DNA of 64,000 bases. It comes from Anabaena sp. 4-3 (GTDB taxonomy: Bacteria; Cyanobacteriota; Cyanobacteriia; Cyanobacteriales; Nostocaceae). Shown here in pieces: positions 49,036-57,565 of the stretch. The stretch's first letter is position 1, and each line of letters begins with the position of its first letter. The translations under genes and the position numbers were made by a program. The notes under the pieces are model-generated. The model worked only from the letters and a program-made list of their open reading frames with translations, did no database searches and was not told where the DNA came from. The stretch covers positions 16,733 through 80,732 of the forward strand of contig NZ_LUHJ01000035.1 of NCBI RefSeq assembly GCF_001597745.1. Direction: 5' to 3'.

Positions 49036-49164
49036 TTCTAAAGACAGAAGCCTACTCCTAGGATTTAACTCTCCTAGTTCATCTTATAGGAAAGGTGAGG
49101 GAGTGGGGGATGAGGGGAGATTTTTCCCCAGAATTCTTGAATTTTGAATGAAAGAATTTTGAAT

Positions 49165-49806
49165 TTATTTCTCCCCACTCCTTGCTTCAATTCCTCTGAC
49201 AACAACATCTACACAAGTGTCAATATATTCGTCTCTGCTATAGCTGTTGTGCTTGAGTTTGGCATTCCGGCAAAGCATCCCCGCTAGCAGCATTCCTGTA
49301 AACATATCAACGGCTGGCAGGGGATTGATATCAGTTCTGACAGTTCCTCTTTTCTGACATGATTGTAAGTAAGCCACGAGTTTTTCTGCCAAAGGCTTAA
49401 CGGCTTCTTCGATGACTTGCTTGGCTGCTTCAGGATGACGTTTGGCTTCACCAATAAAAGTCCGTATCAAGTCTTCTTGGGCTTCCAGCATGGTATTATA
49501 AAGCTCGGCATAGTGCTTTAAGTCTGTTCGTAAATCCTGTGTCCATGCTTCTGGGTGGGCGAGGGCTTCGGTTTGCAGTCTCAAGGCATTTTCAATGACG
49601 GCTTTTAACAGTTGTTCTTTGCTCGCAAAGTGACGAAATAACGTCACCTCGTTGACACCAGCAACACGGGCTATCTCGCGGGTAGTTGCCCCTTGAACTC
49701 CTAAACGAGCAAATACCTGAGAAGCGGCTTCTATCAACCGTGTACGGGTAACAGCAGCAGAACGGATAGTTTTCAGGCTAATTTGATTTTTGGGATGTGC
49801 TGGCAT
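49165..49806 (-). CDS. TetR/AcrR-family transcriptional regulator
   Basis: A 213-residue repressor-type protein. Residues about 18-65 form the TetR HTH: TRLIEAASQVFARLGVQGATTREIARVAGVNEVTLFRHFASKEQLL. The C-terminal ligand-binding domain is helical, with a YAELYNTMLEAQEDLIRTFIGE segment. The last codons abut a GAATTTTGAAT repeat. Its targets are not evident: the downstream hydrolase is on the same strand but separated by a 129-bp gap with repeat DNA. Confidence 0.87.
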   Translation of the reverse strand: MPAHPKNQISLKTIRSAAVTRTRLIEAASQVFARLGVQGATTREIARVAGVNEVTLFRHFASKEQLLKAVIENALRLQTEALAHPEAWTQDLRTDLKHYAELYNTMLEAQEDLIRTFIGEAKRHPEAAKQVIEEAVKPLAEKLVAYLQSCQKRGTVRTDINPLPAVDMFTGMLLAGMLCRNAKLKHNSYSRDEYIDTCVDVVVRGIEARSGEK

Positions 49807-49946
49807 TATAGATTTTTCTTAAACACAAGTTGTAATTGAATGTAATTATTACAGAGAAAGTTCCTTAAAATTTTATTAAAAAATAGTGAACTAACAATTT
49901 AATGTGTTATTGAAAATATAAATTAAATATCACTAAACCGTATCTC

Positions 49947-50432
49947 CTATTTTAATTCTTTCGTCATTTCGATCACGGGAACTATTAACCCTTTTCCTAA
50001 GTGATGAGGTACTGTGTTGATGGGAGTAAATCCCAGTCGTAAATAAAAACCTTCTGCATACAGGCTAGCGGTGGTAAATACTCTGTCTACACCTTGTTGT
50101 TTTGCGCTGTGGAAAAAATGCTCTACTAAAGTCCGTCCAATTCCTTGACTTTGATAATGAGGATGAACATATAAAGCAATTAATTCGTCTGCAATATAAC
50201 TAGCAAATCCTGTGATATTTTCCTGTGCTATGGCTACCCAAATAGTTGGTAATTTCAGATGCTTCAAGATACTAGCACCATCTGGGTGATTGCGGTAATT
50301 GCGCCAAGCTAAAAGTTCTTGGCGGTTGTAAAATGTGGTAGGTAAGGCTTTAATTGCTGCAATGTGAATTGCACTTAACACCCATGCGTCTGTTTCTTGT
50401 GCTGGACGAAGTAATATAGGCTGAGAACTCAT
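49947..50432 (-). CDS. GNAT-family N-acetyltransferase
   Basis: A 161-residue acetyl-CoA-dependent acetyltransferase. The core includes YIADELIALYVHPHYQSQGIGRTLVEHFF, the acetyl-CoA pyrophosphate-binding motif Q-x-x-G-x-G/A, and ASLYAEGFYLRLGFTPI at the C-terminal strand. Its substrate cannot be told. It follows the pentapeptide protein gene on the same strand by only 18 bp, so the two may be co-transcribed. Confidence 0.84.
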   Translation of the reverse strand: MSSQPILLRPAQETDAWVLSAIHIAAIKALPTTFYNRQELLAWRNYRNHPDGASILKHLKLPTIWVAIAQENITGFASYIADELIALYVHPHYQSQGIGRTLVEHFFHSAKQQGVDRVFTTASLYAEGFYLRLGFTPINTVPHHLGKGLIVPVIEMTKELK

Positions 50433-50450
50433 AGTAGCGTATAATATTAA

Positions 50451-52661
50451 TTACTTAAGATAAAGCAATAAGTTCAAGCCGGGAATGGTGCGGGAAAGCG
50501 TCCATAAAACTAGGGTGATGTAGAGTAGTCCTAAACTCCACTGATACCAAGCTAGGGTAGAGATGATTCCTGGTAGGTGTTCGTCTCTGAGGCGAATGTC
50601 GTTAAATCCTAATTTGACGAGGTTGTTGAGACTAAAGTCATAATAGTTGAGCCAGTTCCAACGGCGATCGCATAATAAAGGCATATATCTTTCCCGAAAT
50701 GTTTGATTTCTGGGAATGACTGGTAAACGTCCTATGAGTAATCTTAATTGGCGAAAGGTTCCGTCTTCGGTAAAGTAAGAAACATTCATTAAGTCGTGAT
50801 AGCGTCCTTGTTGATAGAGACGGATTAATAATATCAAAGGTACTGGTACAATAATAATTAACAGACATCCCAATGTCAGCCAAGGTTGGGCAGCATTGCG
50901 GAAGATGGCTAATAAACTCAAAAATGTCATACAGCTAAAACTGATGAGTATGGCTGTAGTTTCGGAGGTTGTGGGGATGATGGGGAGAGGATGCAGACGA
51001 CGACATCTATCTACTAACCAAAATAGTAAGCCAAAGTAAGCGATCGCTACTCCTCCCACGCCGAATACTAGCCAAAAATTCGTACCATAGCCGCTTAACA
51101 ATAATAATACACTCAAGGCTAACCAAGTCCAAGCGGTGAGCAACCAATTACTGATAGCTAAGGGTTCAGCAAAAACTAGGCGATCGCTCAGTTGATTATA
51201 TGTGGTTAAATCAATATCTGCTAGTGTTAATAATTCGTTGCTATTCAGGAATAATTTAACTTTTCGACGTTGAGCGATCGCCTCTGCTTGGATACTCGAA
51301 AAACCCAATTTCATCAAACTTTTTTCACTCGCATTATTGATATTAATTCCAACTAACTCCCGGCTTAATTCCTCCAGACGTAATTGTTGTTTAATGTAAT
51401 CTAATTGATTAGCATCAGCCACTTGTTGCTGTTGACGGAAATTCTGCCCTAAATTTCGCAAAACGTTTTGATTACCTTGTAATGTCGGTACAAGAAAAAC
51501 CTTACCAATCTCCCCAGGATTCCCTAAAATTTTCGCTTGATTAGAATTAAATGTTAGTCCAGGGACATTTAAAAAAGCGTCTGGAGAAAATAACGCATCA
51601 CTAAAATCAGCCTGATTAATAATGCTAGCACCCCGCATATCCACAGGTTGATTAAATAGCACCTCCCGAAAAATAGCAGCTTGCTCAAAAGTTGTTTCTT
51701 TTAAAAACAGGAATTGATTAAAAATAGCCTTGGTAAACTTAGCTTGATTACTAAAACGCACCCCAGAAAAATCAGCGTTTTCTTGCCAATCTACACTATT
51801 AAACTTAGCTAATTGCTTAAAAACTGCTTGGTTGAAGTTGGCAGTATGCACAAAAATACTACCATGAAAATCAGCAGCTTCTTCAAATTGAGTTTGTTTA
51901 AAATTAGCTTTATCAAAAAAAACGCTACCTGGAAAATTACTTGCTTGCCGAAATTTAGCATTATTAAAACTCACAGCACGGCTAAATCTAGTTTCATTCC
52001 AGTTAGTTGGTTGTAAAAAAGTAGCATTTTCAGCGTCTACAGGTTGCAGAAAAAATGTATTATTAAATCGAACTTCTCCATTAAAGCGAGTATTTTCTAA
52101 AGTCAAAGCCCCCCGAAAAACTGTCACCTCACTAGAAACATTTGACTGAGTATCTAAAAGTGAGCGACAATCTTTAGAATTAATCAAACTCACAGTTAAA
52201 GATTGCAAGCAAACTGAACGCAACCGTTCTAACTGTTGTTGTTCTGATGCTGTGAAAATTGGGGCAATACCTTGAGCATACAAAGGAGTTCTTAACCCTA
52301 AATCGCTGCCAACAAAATCGCCTTGAATCAGAGAATAACTCAAATCTAAACCTAAAGGTTTAGCCCCAGTTTTTTGCAGTTCTTTGCGGAGCATTTGATA
52401 AAAAGCATCACGAAAACTCGCATTTTCGGGACGTAAATCAATCACCATACGCCGCAAATCAACAGTTAAATTACCCTCACGTAGCGTTGGTGTATGTAGA
52501 CGTTCTTGTAACAGTTCTACAGTTAAAGATGTGCGTTCTGGTTGCGTTGGTGTAGCCCAGGTTGGTAGGGGAAGTAATAAGATAAATAATGCACACAAAC
52601 TAATGAATAACTTAGCTTGTTTATACCAAAGTTTCAATTGAATACAGTCAGAGCTTTCCAA
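50451..52661 (-). CDS. pentapeptide-repeat membrane protein with helix-hairpin-helix segment
   Basis: A 736-residue protein. A hydrophobic N-terminal segment (about 17-35) is a signal or anchor. From about 180 to 365 there are tandem pentapeptide repeats with a Phe or Leu every fifth residue (ANFKQTQFEEAADFHGSIF, AKFTKAIFNQFLF), which form a right-handed beta-helix. Residues about 438-497 (GININNASEKSLMKLGFSS onward) look like a ComEA-type helix-hairpin-helix module. Then four or five membrane helices follow (about 505-550, 565-590, 600-620, 710-730). The combination is unusual. No enzymatic motif is visible. The GNAT gene follows closely. Confidence 0.77.
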   Translation of the reverse strand: MESSDCIQLKLWYKQAKLFISLCALFILLLPLPTWATPTQPERTSLTVELLQERLHTPTLREGNLTVDLRRMVIDLRPENASFRDAFYQMLRKELQKTGAKPLGLDLSYSLIQGDFVGSDLGLRTPLYAQGIAPIFTASEQQQLERLRSVCLQSLTVSLINSKDCRSLLDTQSNVSSEVTVFRGALTLENTRFNGEVRFNNTFFLQPVDAENATFLQPTNWNETRFSRAVSFNNAKFRQASNFPGSVFFDKANFKQTQFEEAADFHGSIFVHTANFNQAVFKQLAKFNSVDWQENADFSGVRFSNQAKFTKAIFNQFLFLKETTFEQAAIFREVLFNQPVDMRGASIINQADFSDALFSPDAFLNVPGLTFNSNQAKILGNPGEIGKVFLVPTLQGNQNVLRNLGQNFRQQQQVADANQLDYIKQQLRLEELSRELVGININNASEKSLMKLGFSSIQAEAIAQRRKVKLFLNSNELLTLADIDLTTYNQLSDRLVFAEPLAISNWLLTAWTWLALSVLLLLSGYGTNFWLVFGVGGVAIAYFGLLFWLVDRCRRLHPLPIIPTTSETTAILISFSCMTFLSLLAIFRNAAQPWLTLGCLLIIIVPVPLILLIRLYQQGRYHDLMNVSYFTEDGTFRQLRLLIGRLPVIPRNQTFRERYMPLLCDRRWNWLNYYDFSLNNLVKLGFNDIRLRDEHLPGIISTLAWYQWSLGLLYITLVLWTLSRTIPGLNLLLYLK

Positions 52662-52689
52662 GAAATCAATTATCCCGCATAAAGTTGCT

Positions 52690-52722
52690 GACCGTTAACA
52701 GTCAACCGTCAACCGTCAACCA
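52690..52722. repeat. CCGTCAA/CAGTCAA heptamers
   Basis: Four heptamers (CAGTCAA, CCGTCAA) upstream of the pentapeptide gene, next to the 23-bp duplication at 52725-52747. Confidence 0.65.
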
Positions 52723-52724
52723 TC

Positions 52725-52747
52725 AGCAGAACTATTTTACCTGTAAT
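52725..52747. repeat. 23-bp exact copy of the 3' end of the quinone oxidoreductase gene
   Basis: These bases repeat exactly at 52874-52896, inside the coding end of the downstream oxidoreductase gene (reading ITGKIVLL on the minus strand). The 149-bp period encloses an inverted-repeat element (52771-52829). Confidence 0.7.
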
Positions 52748-52770
52748 AGTCACATTACAGATATCTTGTA

Positions 52771-52829
52771 GGGTGCGTCAGACTGTTTAAATGCTGTCAA
52801 TAAAACTATTTTTGATATCTGACGCACCC
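52771..52829. mobile_element. short inverted-repeat element (GGGTGCGTCAGA ends)
   Basis: A 59-bp segment with perfect 12-bp terminal inverted repeats, GGGTGCGTCAGA at 52771-52782 and TCTGACGCACCC at 52818-52829, and an AT-rich non-coding centre. It resembles the GGTGCG-ended palindromes dispersed in cyanobacterial genomes. Confidence 0.55.
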
Positions 52830-52857
52830 CACTAATATGCCAGTTGCATAAGTCCTG

Positions 52858-53862
52858 TTATTCATTGCTAATTAGCAGAACTATTTTACCTGTAATCGCA
52901 CCAGCTTCCAGTAAAGTATGAGCTTTCACCGCTTCTTCTAAAGGAAATTGATGATGAACGCAGACGTTGAGCTTACCTTGGTCAAACAACTGAGCGCACT
53001 CTGTTAAAATTTCTCCATGATGTTGTTGTGCCTCCGTCAAACCGAGTAACATTGGTGTCAGCATTAATTCTAAACCGATGCGGAGGTTGCGATTTCTGGC
53101 AACTTTCCAGACAGTATTGGCATTAGGTTCTAAAATTGTGACGATATCGCCGTAAATTCGCACAGACGGGAAAGTTTTATGCAAAGTTTCACCGCCAACG
53201 GTGTCAAAAGCTAAATCTACACCTTCGCCATTAGTCCAGTCTAAAGCAGCTTGCACAAAGTCGGTTTGTTTGTAAAAAATTACATAATCAGCACCCAATT
53301 GTTTGACAAAACGCGCCTTGTCTTCCGAACTGACAGTAGTAGCGACACTCGCACCTTTAAGTTTAGCTAATTGAATTGCTACGTGACCAACCCCACCAGC
53401 ACCACCATGAATTAAAACTTTGTCTCCTGGTGCAAGTCTTCCCCGTTCATATAAAGCTTCCCAAGCGGTGATAAGTACCAAAGGTGCTGCTGCTGCTTGT
53501 GCAAAACTTAAAGAATCAGGTTTATGGGCGGCAAAGCGTTCATCAACTACAGTATACTCTGCATAATTGCCATAACTTCCGCCTAAACCACCATTGCAGA
53601 AATAGACAGCATCACCAGGGCGAAATTTTTGCACACCAGCACCCACAGCTTCAACAATTCCCGCACCATCACATCCTAAAATAGCCGGCATTTGCTCAGG
53701 GTAAAAAGTCCCACGCTGACGTAGTTTGGTATCTATGGGGTTAACCCCAGCTGCTATTAACCGGACTAAAACTTCGGTATTACTCAAAATGCTGGGTTTT
53801 GGAACTTCCCGTAATTGTAAGACTTCAGGACTACCGGGTGCTGTCATTAAGACTGCTTTCAC
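52858..53862 (-). CDS. zinc-independent quinone oxidoreductase/alcohol dehydrogenase (MDR family)
   Basis: A 334-residue NADPH-dependent oxidoreductase of the medium-chain dehydrogenase/reductase superfamily. The N-terminal GroES-like domain has GVNPIDTKLRQRG and GCDGAGIVEAVGAGVQKFRPGDAVY. The Rossmann domain has the dinucleotide motif HGGAGGVGHVAIQLAK. The zinc-ligand cysteines of classical alcohol dehydrogenases are missing, as in quinone reductases. The frame could begin at TTG 53877, but a GGAGGAG site at about 53869-53875 places the start at the GTG at 53862. The last 30 bp of coding sequence are duplicated about 150 bp away. Confidence 0.86.
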   Translation of the reverse strand: MKAVLMTAPGSPEVLQLREVPKPSILSNTEVLVRLIAAGVNPIDTKLRQRGTFYPEQMPAILGCDGAGIVEAVGAGVQKFRPGDAVYFCNGGLGGSYGNYAEYTVVDERFAAHKPDSLSFAQAAAAPLVLITAWEALYERGRLAPGDKVLIHGGAGGVGHVAIQLAKLKGASVATTVSSEDKARFVKQLGADYVIFYKQTDFVQAALDWTNGEGVDLAFDTVGGETLHKTFPSVRIYGDIVTILEPNANTVWKVARNRNLRIGLELMLTPMLLGLTEAQQHHGEILTECAQLFDQGKLNVCVHHQFPLEEAVKAHTLLEAGAITGKIVLLISNE

Positions 53863-53945
53863 TATTTTCTCCTCCAAGTTGCAGCTAGATGCACGATATT
53901 TGCCAATTTATACCAATTCTCTAGGAAGTTGCACCAAAAAATGAT

Positions 53946-53973
53946 GTAGAGACGTTGCATGCAACGTCTCTAC
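53946..53973. repeat. perfect 28-nt palindrome (copy 2)
   Basis: Identical in its 28-nt core (GTAGAGACGTTGCA and its complement) to the palindrome at 13403-13434, 40 kb away. Confidence 0.75.
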
Positions 53974-54066
53974 TCTCAAGAAAAACATTGCGTTGAGTCA
54001 GAAATGGGGATGAGTTCTAAACCAAAAACTAAAGCTTTTTTCTTGAGAGATGTAAGATAACCAAGG

Positions 54067-54101
54067 AAAAAACCGCGAAACTATCTCATATAGTTTCACG
54101 G
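54067..54101 (-). terminator. intrinsic terminator of the arsS gene
   Basis: On the minus strand a 12-bp stem (CCGTGAAACTAT/ATAGTTTCGCGG, one mismatch, 5-nt loop) is followed at once by TTTTTT. It lies about 110 bp after the arsS stop, which fits a factor-independent terminator. Confidence 0.7.
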
Positions 54102-54212
54102 CTTTTGGTGTGGTGTGAGGAGCTTAACTAAATATCATCATAGAACAACTGCCCAGTAGTGACACACTCGTAACAGTTTTGGTAACAGAATTTTTTTCGC
54201 ATAATACTATTG

Positions 54213-55223
54213 TTATGACACCAAAGAACCGCCACAACTAGAACCACACCCAGCCGTACAACCATAGCAATAGTCAGCAGTTTTAACCTCATCAATTAAG
54301 TCTAAACTACCAGCCTCTAGAAATTTAGCCACGGTGAGGGGTTCACCTTTAACTGTTGTGGCTGGTAAATTCATCATCTGATTAAAATCACAATCATAAA
54401 TGTTTCCTAAATAGTCTACTGACAGCAAATCCCGACACATTAGATGCTCAACTGTACTAGAATTAAAACTAGACTCTAAAAAATGTAAGTAGCTGTCATA
54501 AAGTTTTTTCCGTTCTAAGTGTAATTTAGTTCTGCCAACAGGTAAATTAGTAATCGTCAACAGATTGTTAAACACAATATCAAAATTTTCTTGCAAAAAC
54601 CTTTTATAATCTCGTTCTAGTTTACCCTGTTCTGGCGGTAAAGAAAACTTTTCACTTGTAGGTAACTGGGGATTATAAACCAAATCCACAATTAAATCTG
54701 GACTTGTACCATAACCCAGTTGATTCAGCCATTGCAAAGCTTGAATAGAAGCATCAAAAACACCAGTTCCCCGCATTTTATCAACATTATCTGCTAGGTA
54801 GCAAGGCAGAGAAGCCACAACTCGCAATTGATGTTTAGCAAAGTATGCAGGTAAATCACCAAACCCATCTACAAAATAGATAGTTAAATTAGAACGGACA
54901 ATTACCTGTTTACCATGCTTTCGTGCAGCTTCTACCAGTGGTTTAAAACCATAATTCATTTCTGGCGCGCCACCAGTCAAATCAACAATTTTAATTTCAG
55001 GAAAATTATCAATTAAATCAATTAATTGTCCACAAATTTCTGGGGATAATTCTTCTGTACGTTTCGGACTAGCTTCAACATGACAATGACTACAGGCTAA
55101 ATTACAACGTTTACCTAAATTAACTTGTAAAACCTTGATGCTTTGTTTAGTCAAAGGTTGACTGAGTTTCGCTGTAAATGGTGTGAAGTTTGTATCTAGA
55201 TGATTAACTAATTTATTTATCAT
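54213..55223 (-). CDS. arsS: arsenosugar biosynthesis radical SAM protein ArsS
   Basis: A 336-residue radical SAM enzyme. The [4Fe-4S] ligands form C40-x3-C44-x2-C47 in KRCNLACSHCHVEA. LTGGAPEMNYGF and a DUF3641 C-terminal part (VDYLGNIYDCDFNQMMN) identify the ArsS family, which attaches an adenosyl-derived ribose to dimethylated arsenic. The tail is Cys-rich (CYGCTAGCGSSCGG), probably a further cluster site. In many cyanobacteria arsS lies near arsM, but no arsM is here. It ends at the terminator at 54067-54101. Confidence 0.86.
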   Translation of the reverse strand: MINKLVNHLDTNFTPFTAKLSQPLTKQSIKVLQVNLGKRCNLACSHCHVEASPKRTEELSPEICGQLIDLIDNFPEIKIVDLTGGAPEMNYGFKPLVEAARKHGKQVIVRSNLTIYFVDGFGDLPAYFAKHQLRVVASLPCYLADNVDKMRGTGVFDASIQALQWLNQLGYGTSPDLIVDLVYNPQLPTSEKFSLPPEQGKLERDYKRFLQENFDIVFNNLLTITNLPVGRTKLHLERKKLYDSYLHFLESSFNSSTVEHLMCRDLLSVDYLGNIYDCDFNQMMNLPATTVKGEPLTVAKFLEAGSLDLIDEVKTADYCYGCTAGCGSSCGGSLVS

Positions 55224-55267
55224 TGCTGACTACTCCTGAAATATGAAAAAATATGTAACACACATCT

Positions 55268-55861
55268 CTATTTTTTTATTCCTTGCATGAATTGTTGTCT
55301 AGCCTCAATAATTGAAGGCATTAAAACACAACTTGCTAATAACTCTACATCCAAATCTGGCAATAATTCACTTCGAGCAATTGGCTCATAGTTATCATTT
55401 TTTAGTCGATATAGATAAAATTGATTATTTTCCCAAAACCAAACTTCAGTAATATTAAAGCGTTTGTATTTTTCTAATTTATTAATGCTGCCACTGGTGA
55501 TATTAACTTCAATTGCTAAATCAGGATTTTCTTTTTTTTCTCCTATATAATAAGATTCATCCGGTTCAAAGGAAGCACTCTTTTCTTTGGCGCGACGAGT
55601 AGCACTACCTACGGGGATAAAATTTATACCTTTTTCAAAAAAGTATAATGCTAATAATATAGCAATTGCGCTTTTAATCATTTCGTGTTGTTCGCCAAGT
55701 GTCATAAACTCAATGCACCCATCAAGATAAGTTATCCGCAAACCTGCTGCATCTGCGGTTAATTTTTCTATTGTCTCTAATTGTTCCCAGGTGTAATGAC
55801 CGGGTAGGAGAAATTTTTGCTCGGCAATTGTGGTAGTTTTATCTAAGATTTCGATAGTCAT
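55268..55861 (-). CDS. Uma2-family (DUF820) restriction-endonuclease-fold protein
   Basis: A 197-residue protein of the Uma2/DUF820 family, expanded in cyanobacteria, with a PD-(D/E)XK nuclease-like core. Visible markers are YTWEQLETIEKL, GCIEFMTLGEQHE, FEPDESYYIGEKKENPDLAIEVNITSG with the putative catalytic D-x-E-V order, and YKRFNITEVWFWENN. Catalytic activity and role are unproven. It sits at the edge of a toxin-antitoxin-rich stretch. Confidence 0.82.
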   Translation of the reverse strand: MTIEILDKTTTIAEQKFLLPGHYTWEQLETIEKLTADAAGLRITYLDGCIEFMTLGEQHEMIKSAIAILLALYFFEKGINFIPVGSATRRAKEKSASFEPDESYYIGEKKENPDLAIEVNITSGSINKLEKYKRFNITEVWFWENNQFYLYRLKNDNYEPIARSELLPDLDVELLASCVLMPSIIEARQQFMQGIKK

Positions 55862-55955
55862 AGTTAAATGATGTTTATGACTTTATTTTGATGATAACTC
55901 ATCATCAAAGCTCCTCTAACACACATCTTGCACCTGTTCCTTGATGATAATTTTT

Positions 55956-56023
55956 GTAGGGTGGGCATTGCTTGCAACTTGCTGAACGCCTTAGTTTTAC
56001 GTTGTGGGCAATTCCCACCTTAC
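55956..56023. mobile_element. MITE-like inverted-repeat element
   Basis: The 68-bp segment ends in imperfect 16-bp inverted repeats, GTAGGGTGGGCATTGC (55956-55971) and GCAATTCCCACCTTAC (56008-56023), two mismatches. It has no coding capacity. A related GTAGGGTGGG-ended element is at 58978-59102. Confidence 0.5.
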
Positions 56024-56090
56024 GCTTATTGATAATGCTACAAGATATAAGAGTTGGAATGATTAGATTGTTGGGTATTCTCAACTATGA

Positions 56091-56462
56091 TTAATTGTGG
56101 TTTAAACCCAGATATCGCCGCAGAATATTTTGCGCTTGTTCTAGTAATTCTGCTTCTAATTCTCCTAATTGTTGAGTTAAACGGATTTTGTCAAATGTCA
56201 TCGGTTCAACGCAGATTAAAAGACTATCTACAGAAAGTCCGTTTTGTGCTGAGGCGGGTACTTCTACTACTGCTGGTGAAATACGGGGGTTATTAGGTTT
56301 TGCAGATGTAAAAGGTAAAACCGTGACTTTGCTGCGTTGGTTGTTAAACAAAGTCCCAGAAATTATCAGTGCTGGACGAGTTTTTTGAATTTCTGTACCT
56401 ACGGATGGGTCAAATGTTACTATCCAGATGCTTCCCATTCGGTAATTGCTATGTTTTGCCAT
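56091..56462 (-). CDS. mazF: MazF/PemK-type toxin
   Basis: A 123-residue ribonuclease-type toxin. The PemK/MazF core is visible: GSIWIVTFDPSVGTEIQKTRPALIIS, then VTVLPFTSAKPN, and a C-terminal helix (AELLEQAQNILRRYLGL). It overlaps the antitoxin gene by 43 bp with the ATG at 56462, or 19 bp with the internal Met9 (56438). The first is preferred for its weak GGGAAAG site and coupling. MazF toxins cleave mRNA. The cognate RHH antitoxin precedes it in the usual order. Confidence 0.83.
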   Translation of the reverse strand: MAKHSNYRMGSIWIVTFDPSVGTEIQKTRPALIISGTLFNNQRSKVTVLPFTSAKPNNPRISPAVVEVPASAQNGLSVDSLLICVEPMTFDKIRLTQQLGELEAELLEQAQNILRRYLGLNHN

Positions 56463-56641
56463 TCACTTTCCCAACCTAATTCTAATTCATCAACCAAGGC
56501 GCAAGCTGCCGCTAGTGCTTCATCTTGTTGTTTTTCTTGCCATTGTTTCAAGAGACTTTCAATTAGCGCACTACGGTTATCAACTTTTTGGTCAATGTAA
56601 TTTAGTAGTTCATCTGGCAATGAAATTGAGATTTTAGCCAT
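56420..56641 (-). CDS. ribbon-helix-helix antitoxin of the MazF-type pair
   Basis: A 73-residue protein starting MAKISISLPDELLNYIDQKV, the ribbon-helix-helix DNA-binding fold, followed by NRSALIESLLKQWQEK and an acidic tail that would wrap around the toxin. It overlaps the mazF-like gene, so antitoxin is made first and both are coupled. The pair appears intact. Confidence 0.82.
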   Translation of the reverse strand: MAKISISLPDELLNYIDQKVDNRSALIESLLKQWQEKQQDEALAAACALVDELELGWESEWQNIAITEWEASG

Positions 56642-56689
56642 ATCCTACCCAGAGTCATACTATCAGTAGTATAGCCTAATTTGATATTT

Positions 56690-56907
56690 TTAGTGTTTAT
56701 GAGTTTTTTGATTAATTCTTTCCCGCACTGCTTGACGGATATCTTCCCAGTCTTGTGCTGTCATTTGTCGTCAAGATCCCCGACTTCTTATGAATATTTC
56801 TCAATGATACAGATAATTGATCTAAGAAGTCGGGGATCTGTTCACTTGCGCTACTATTCTACGTAAGCTCATAAGGTGTCAGGTAAGGAAATATTCATAC
56901 TTTTCAT
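56690..56907 (-). pseudogene. ParD-type antitoxin pseudogene, copy 1, interrupted by a 66-bp element
   Basis: The minus strand from 56907 reads MKSMNISLPDTL, the start of a ParD/CopG antitoxin, then a stop. After a non-homologous 66-bp inverted-repeat element (56774-56839) the C-terminal half resumes as MTAQDWEDIRQAVRERINQK and ends at a stop at 56690. The middle of the gene is missing. Compared with copy 2 the N-terminal codons carry the same lesion near GTAGAATAGTAGCGCAAG. Confidence 0.75.
56774..56839. mobile_element. 66-bp MITE-like element with perfect 17-bp terminal inverted repeats
   Basis: Ends AGATCCCCGACTTCTTA (56774-56790) and TAAGAAGTCGGGGATCT (56823-56839) are perfect inverted repeats around a 32-bp AT-rich centre. 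It has no ORF and lies inside a dead antitoxin gene. A target-site duplication is not obvious. Confidence 0.65.
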
Positions 56908-57076
56908 ATTGTAAAAAATCTTGAAATTCTGTTTATTATACTGTTAAGAGAATACCAATTTTTCGACGGGCAAAATAGTAGCCATGCAAGAATGATTGGA
57001 GGCTAAAAATAGAGGTTTTACCTCAATACATTGCTGGTATTTTTTGGATTGTGCAGTAGTTTATAGAGATTATCCA

Positions 57077-57337
57077 TTATTTATATATCTCACTTCGATG
57101 TCCCACTCTGTCAATAAAAATAATTCTTTGGTCAGGGTCAAATTCATAAATTACTCGATAATCTCCAACTCTCAGTTTAAAGAAACCGGATAAGTCAGCA
57201 GTCAAGGGTTGGGGTGTAATTTGGTCGAAGTTTTCAGCTAACCAGTTAATTTTATTAACTATTCTTTGACAAAGTGATTTTGTCAATTTTGCTAAGTCAG
57301 CTAGTGCTTCCGGTTCATACTCAACTAGGTAATTCAT
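57077..57337 (-). CDS. RelE/ParE-family toxin
   Basis: An 86-residue toxin: MNYLVEYEPEALADLAKL, then LSGFFKLRVGDYRVIYEF and the IIFIDRVGHRSEIYK terminus, the RelE/ParE hallmark. Members inhibit translation by cleaving mRNA on the ribosome or act on gyrase; which applies cannot be told. Its ATG overlaps the antitoxin stop by 4 bp (ATGA), a clear sign of coupling. The pair appears intact. Confidence 0.84.
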   Translation of the reverse strand: MNYLVEYEPEALADLAKLTKSLCQRIVNKINWLAENFDQITPQPLTADLSGFFKLRVGDYRVIYEFDPDQRIIFIDRVGHRSEIYK

Positions 57338-57552
57338 CTGTTTTCTAAACCTAGTCTTTCCATAACTTCTGCGGTAGAAATACCTCTAACTCCTGTTTCT
57401 CTGCGCTTCCGAATTGCTAATAATTCTTGTTTAAAATTATCTTTGATAGTTTGGTTTGTATCTGGGTCTGTTAGCAGTTCTTCTATGGTTTCTCTAACTG
57501 TTTCTCGAATGAGGTCTTTAAGTTGCTCAATAGTGAGTTCGTTAACTTGCAT
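57334..57552 (-). CDS. antitoxin of the RelE/ParE pair
   Basis: A 72-residue, mostly helical acidic protein (LTIEQLKDLIRETVRETIEELL) directly upstream of the RelE-type toxin with ATGA overlap. It lacks an obvious DNA-binding motif, as in several short cyanobacterial antitoxins. A dead ParD gene lies 13 bp upstream on the same strand. Confidence 0.72.
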   Translation of the reverse strand: MQVNELTIEQLKDLIRETVRETIEELLTDPDTNQTIKDNFKQELLAIRKRRETGVRGISTAEVMERLGLENR

Positions 57553-57565
57553 GGTGGTAACTGAG

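Larger units (their letters stand above)
53863..54212. other. 350-bp non-coding region with palindrome and terminator
   Basis: It contains the second copy of the TGCA-centred palindrome (53946-53973) and a minus-strand intrinsic terminator (54067-54101). No ORF is supported. Confidence 0.5.
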
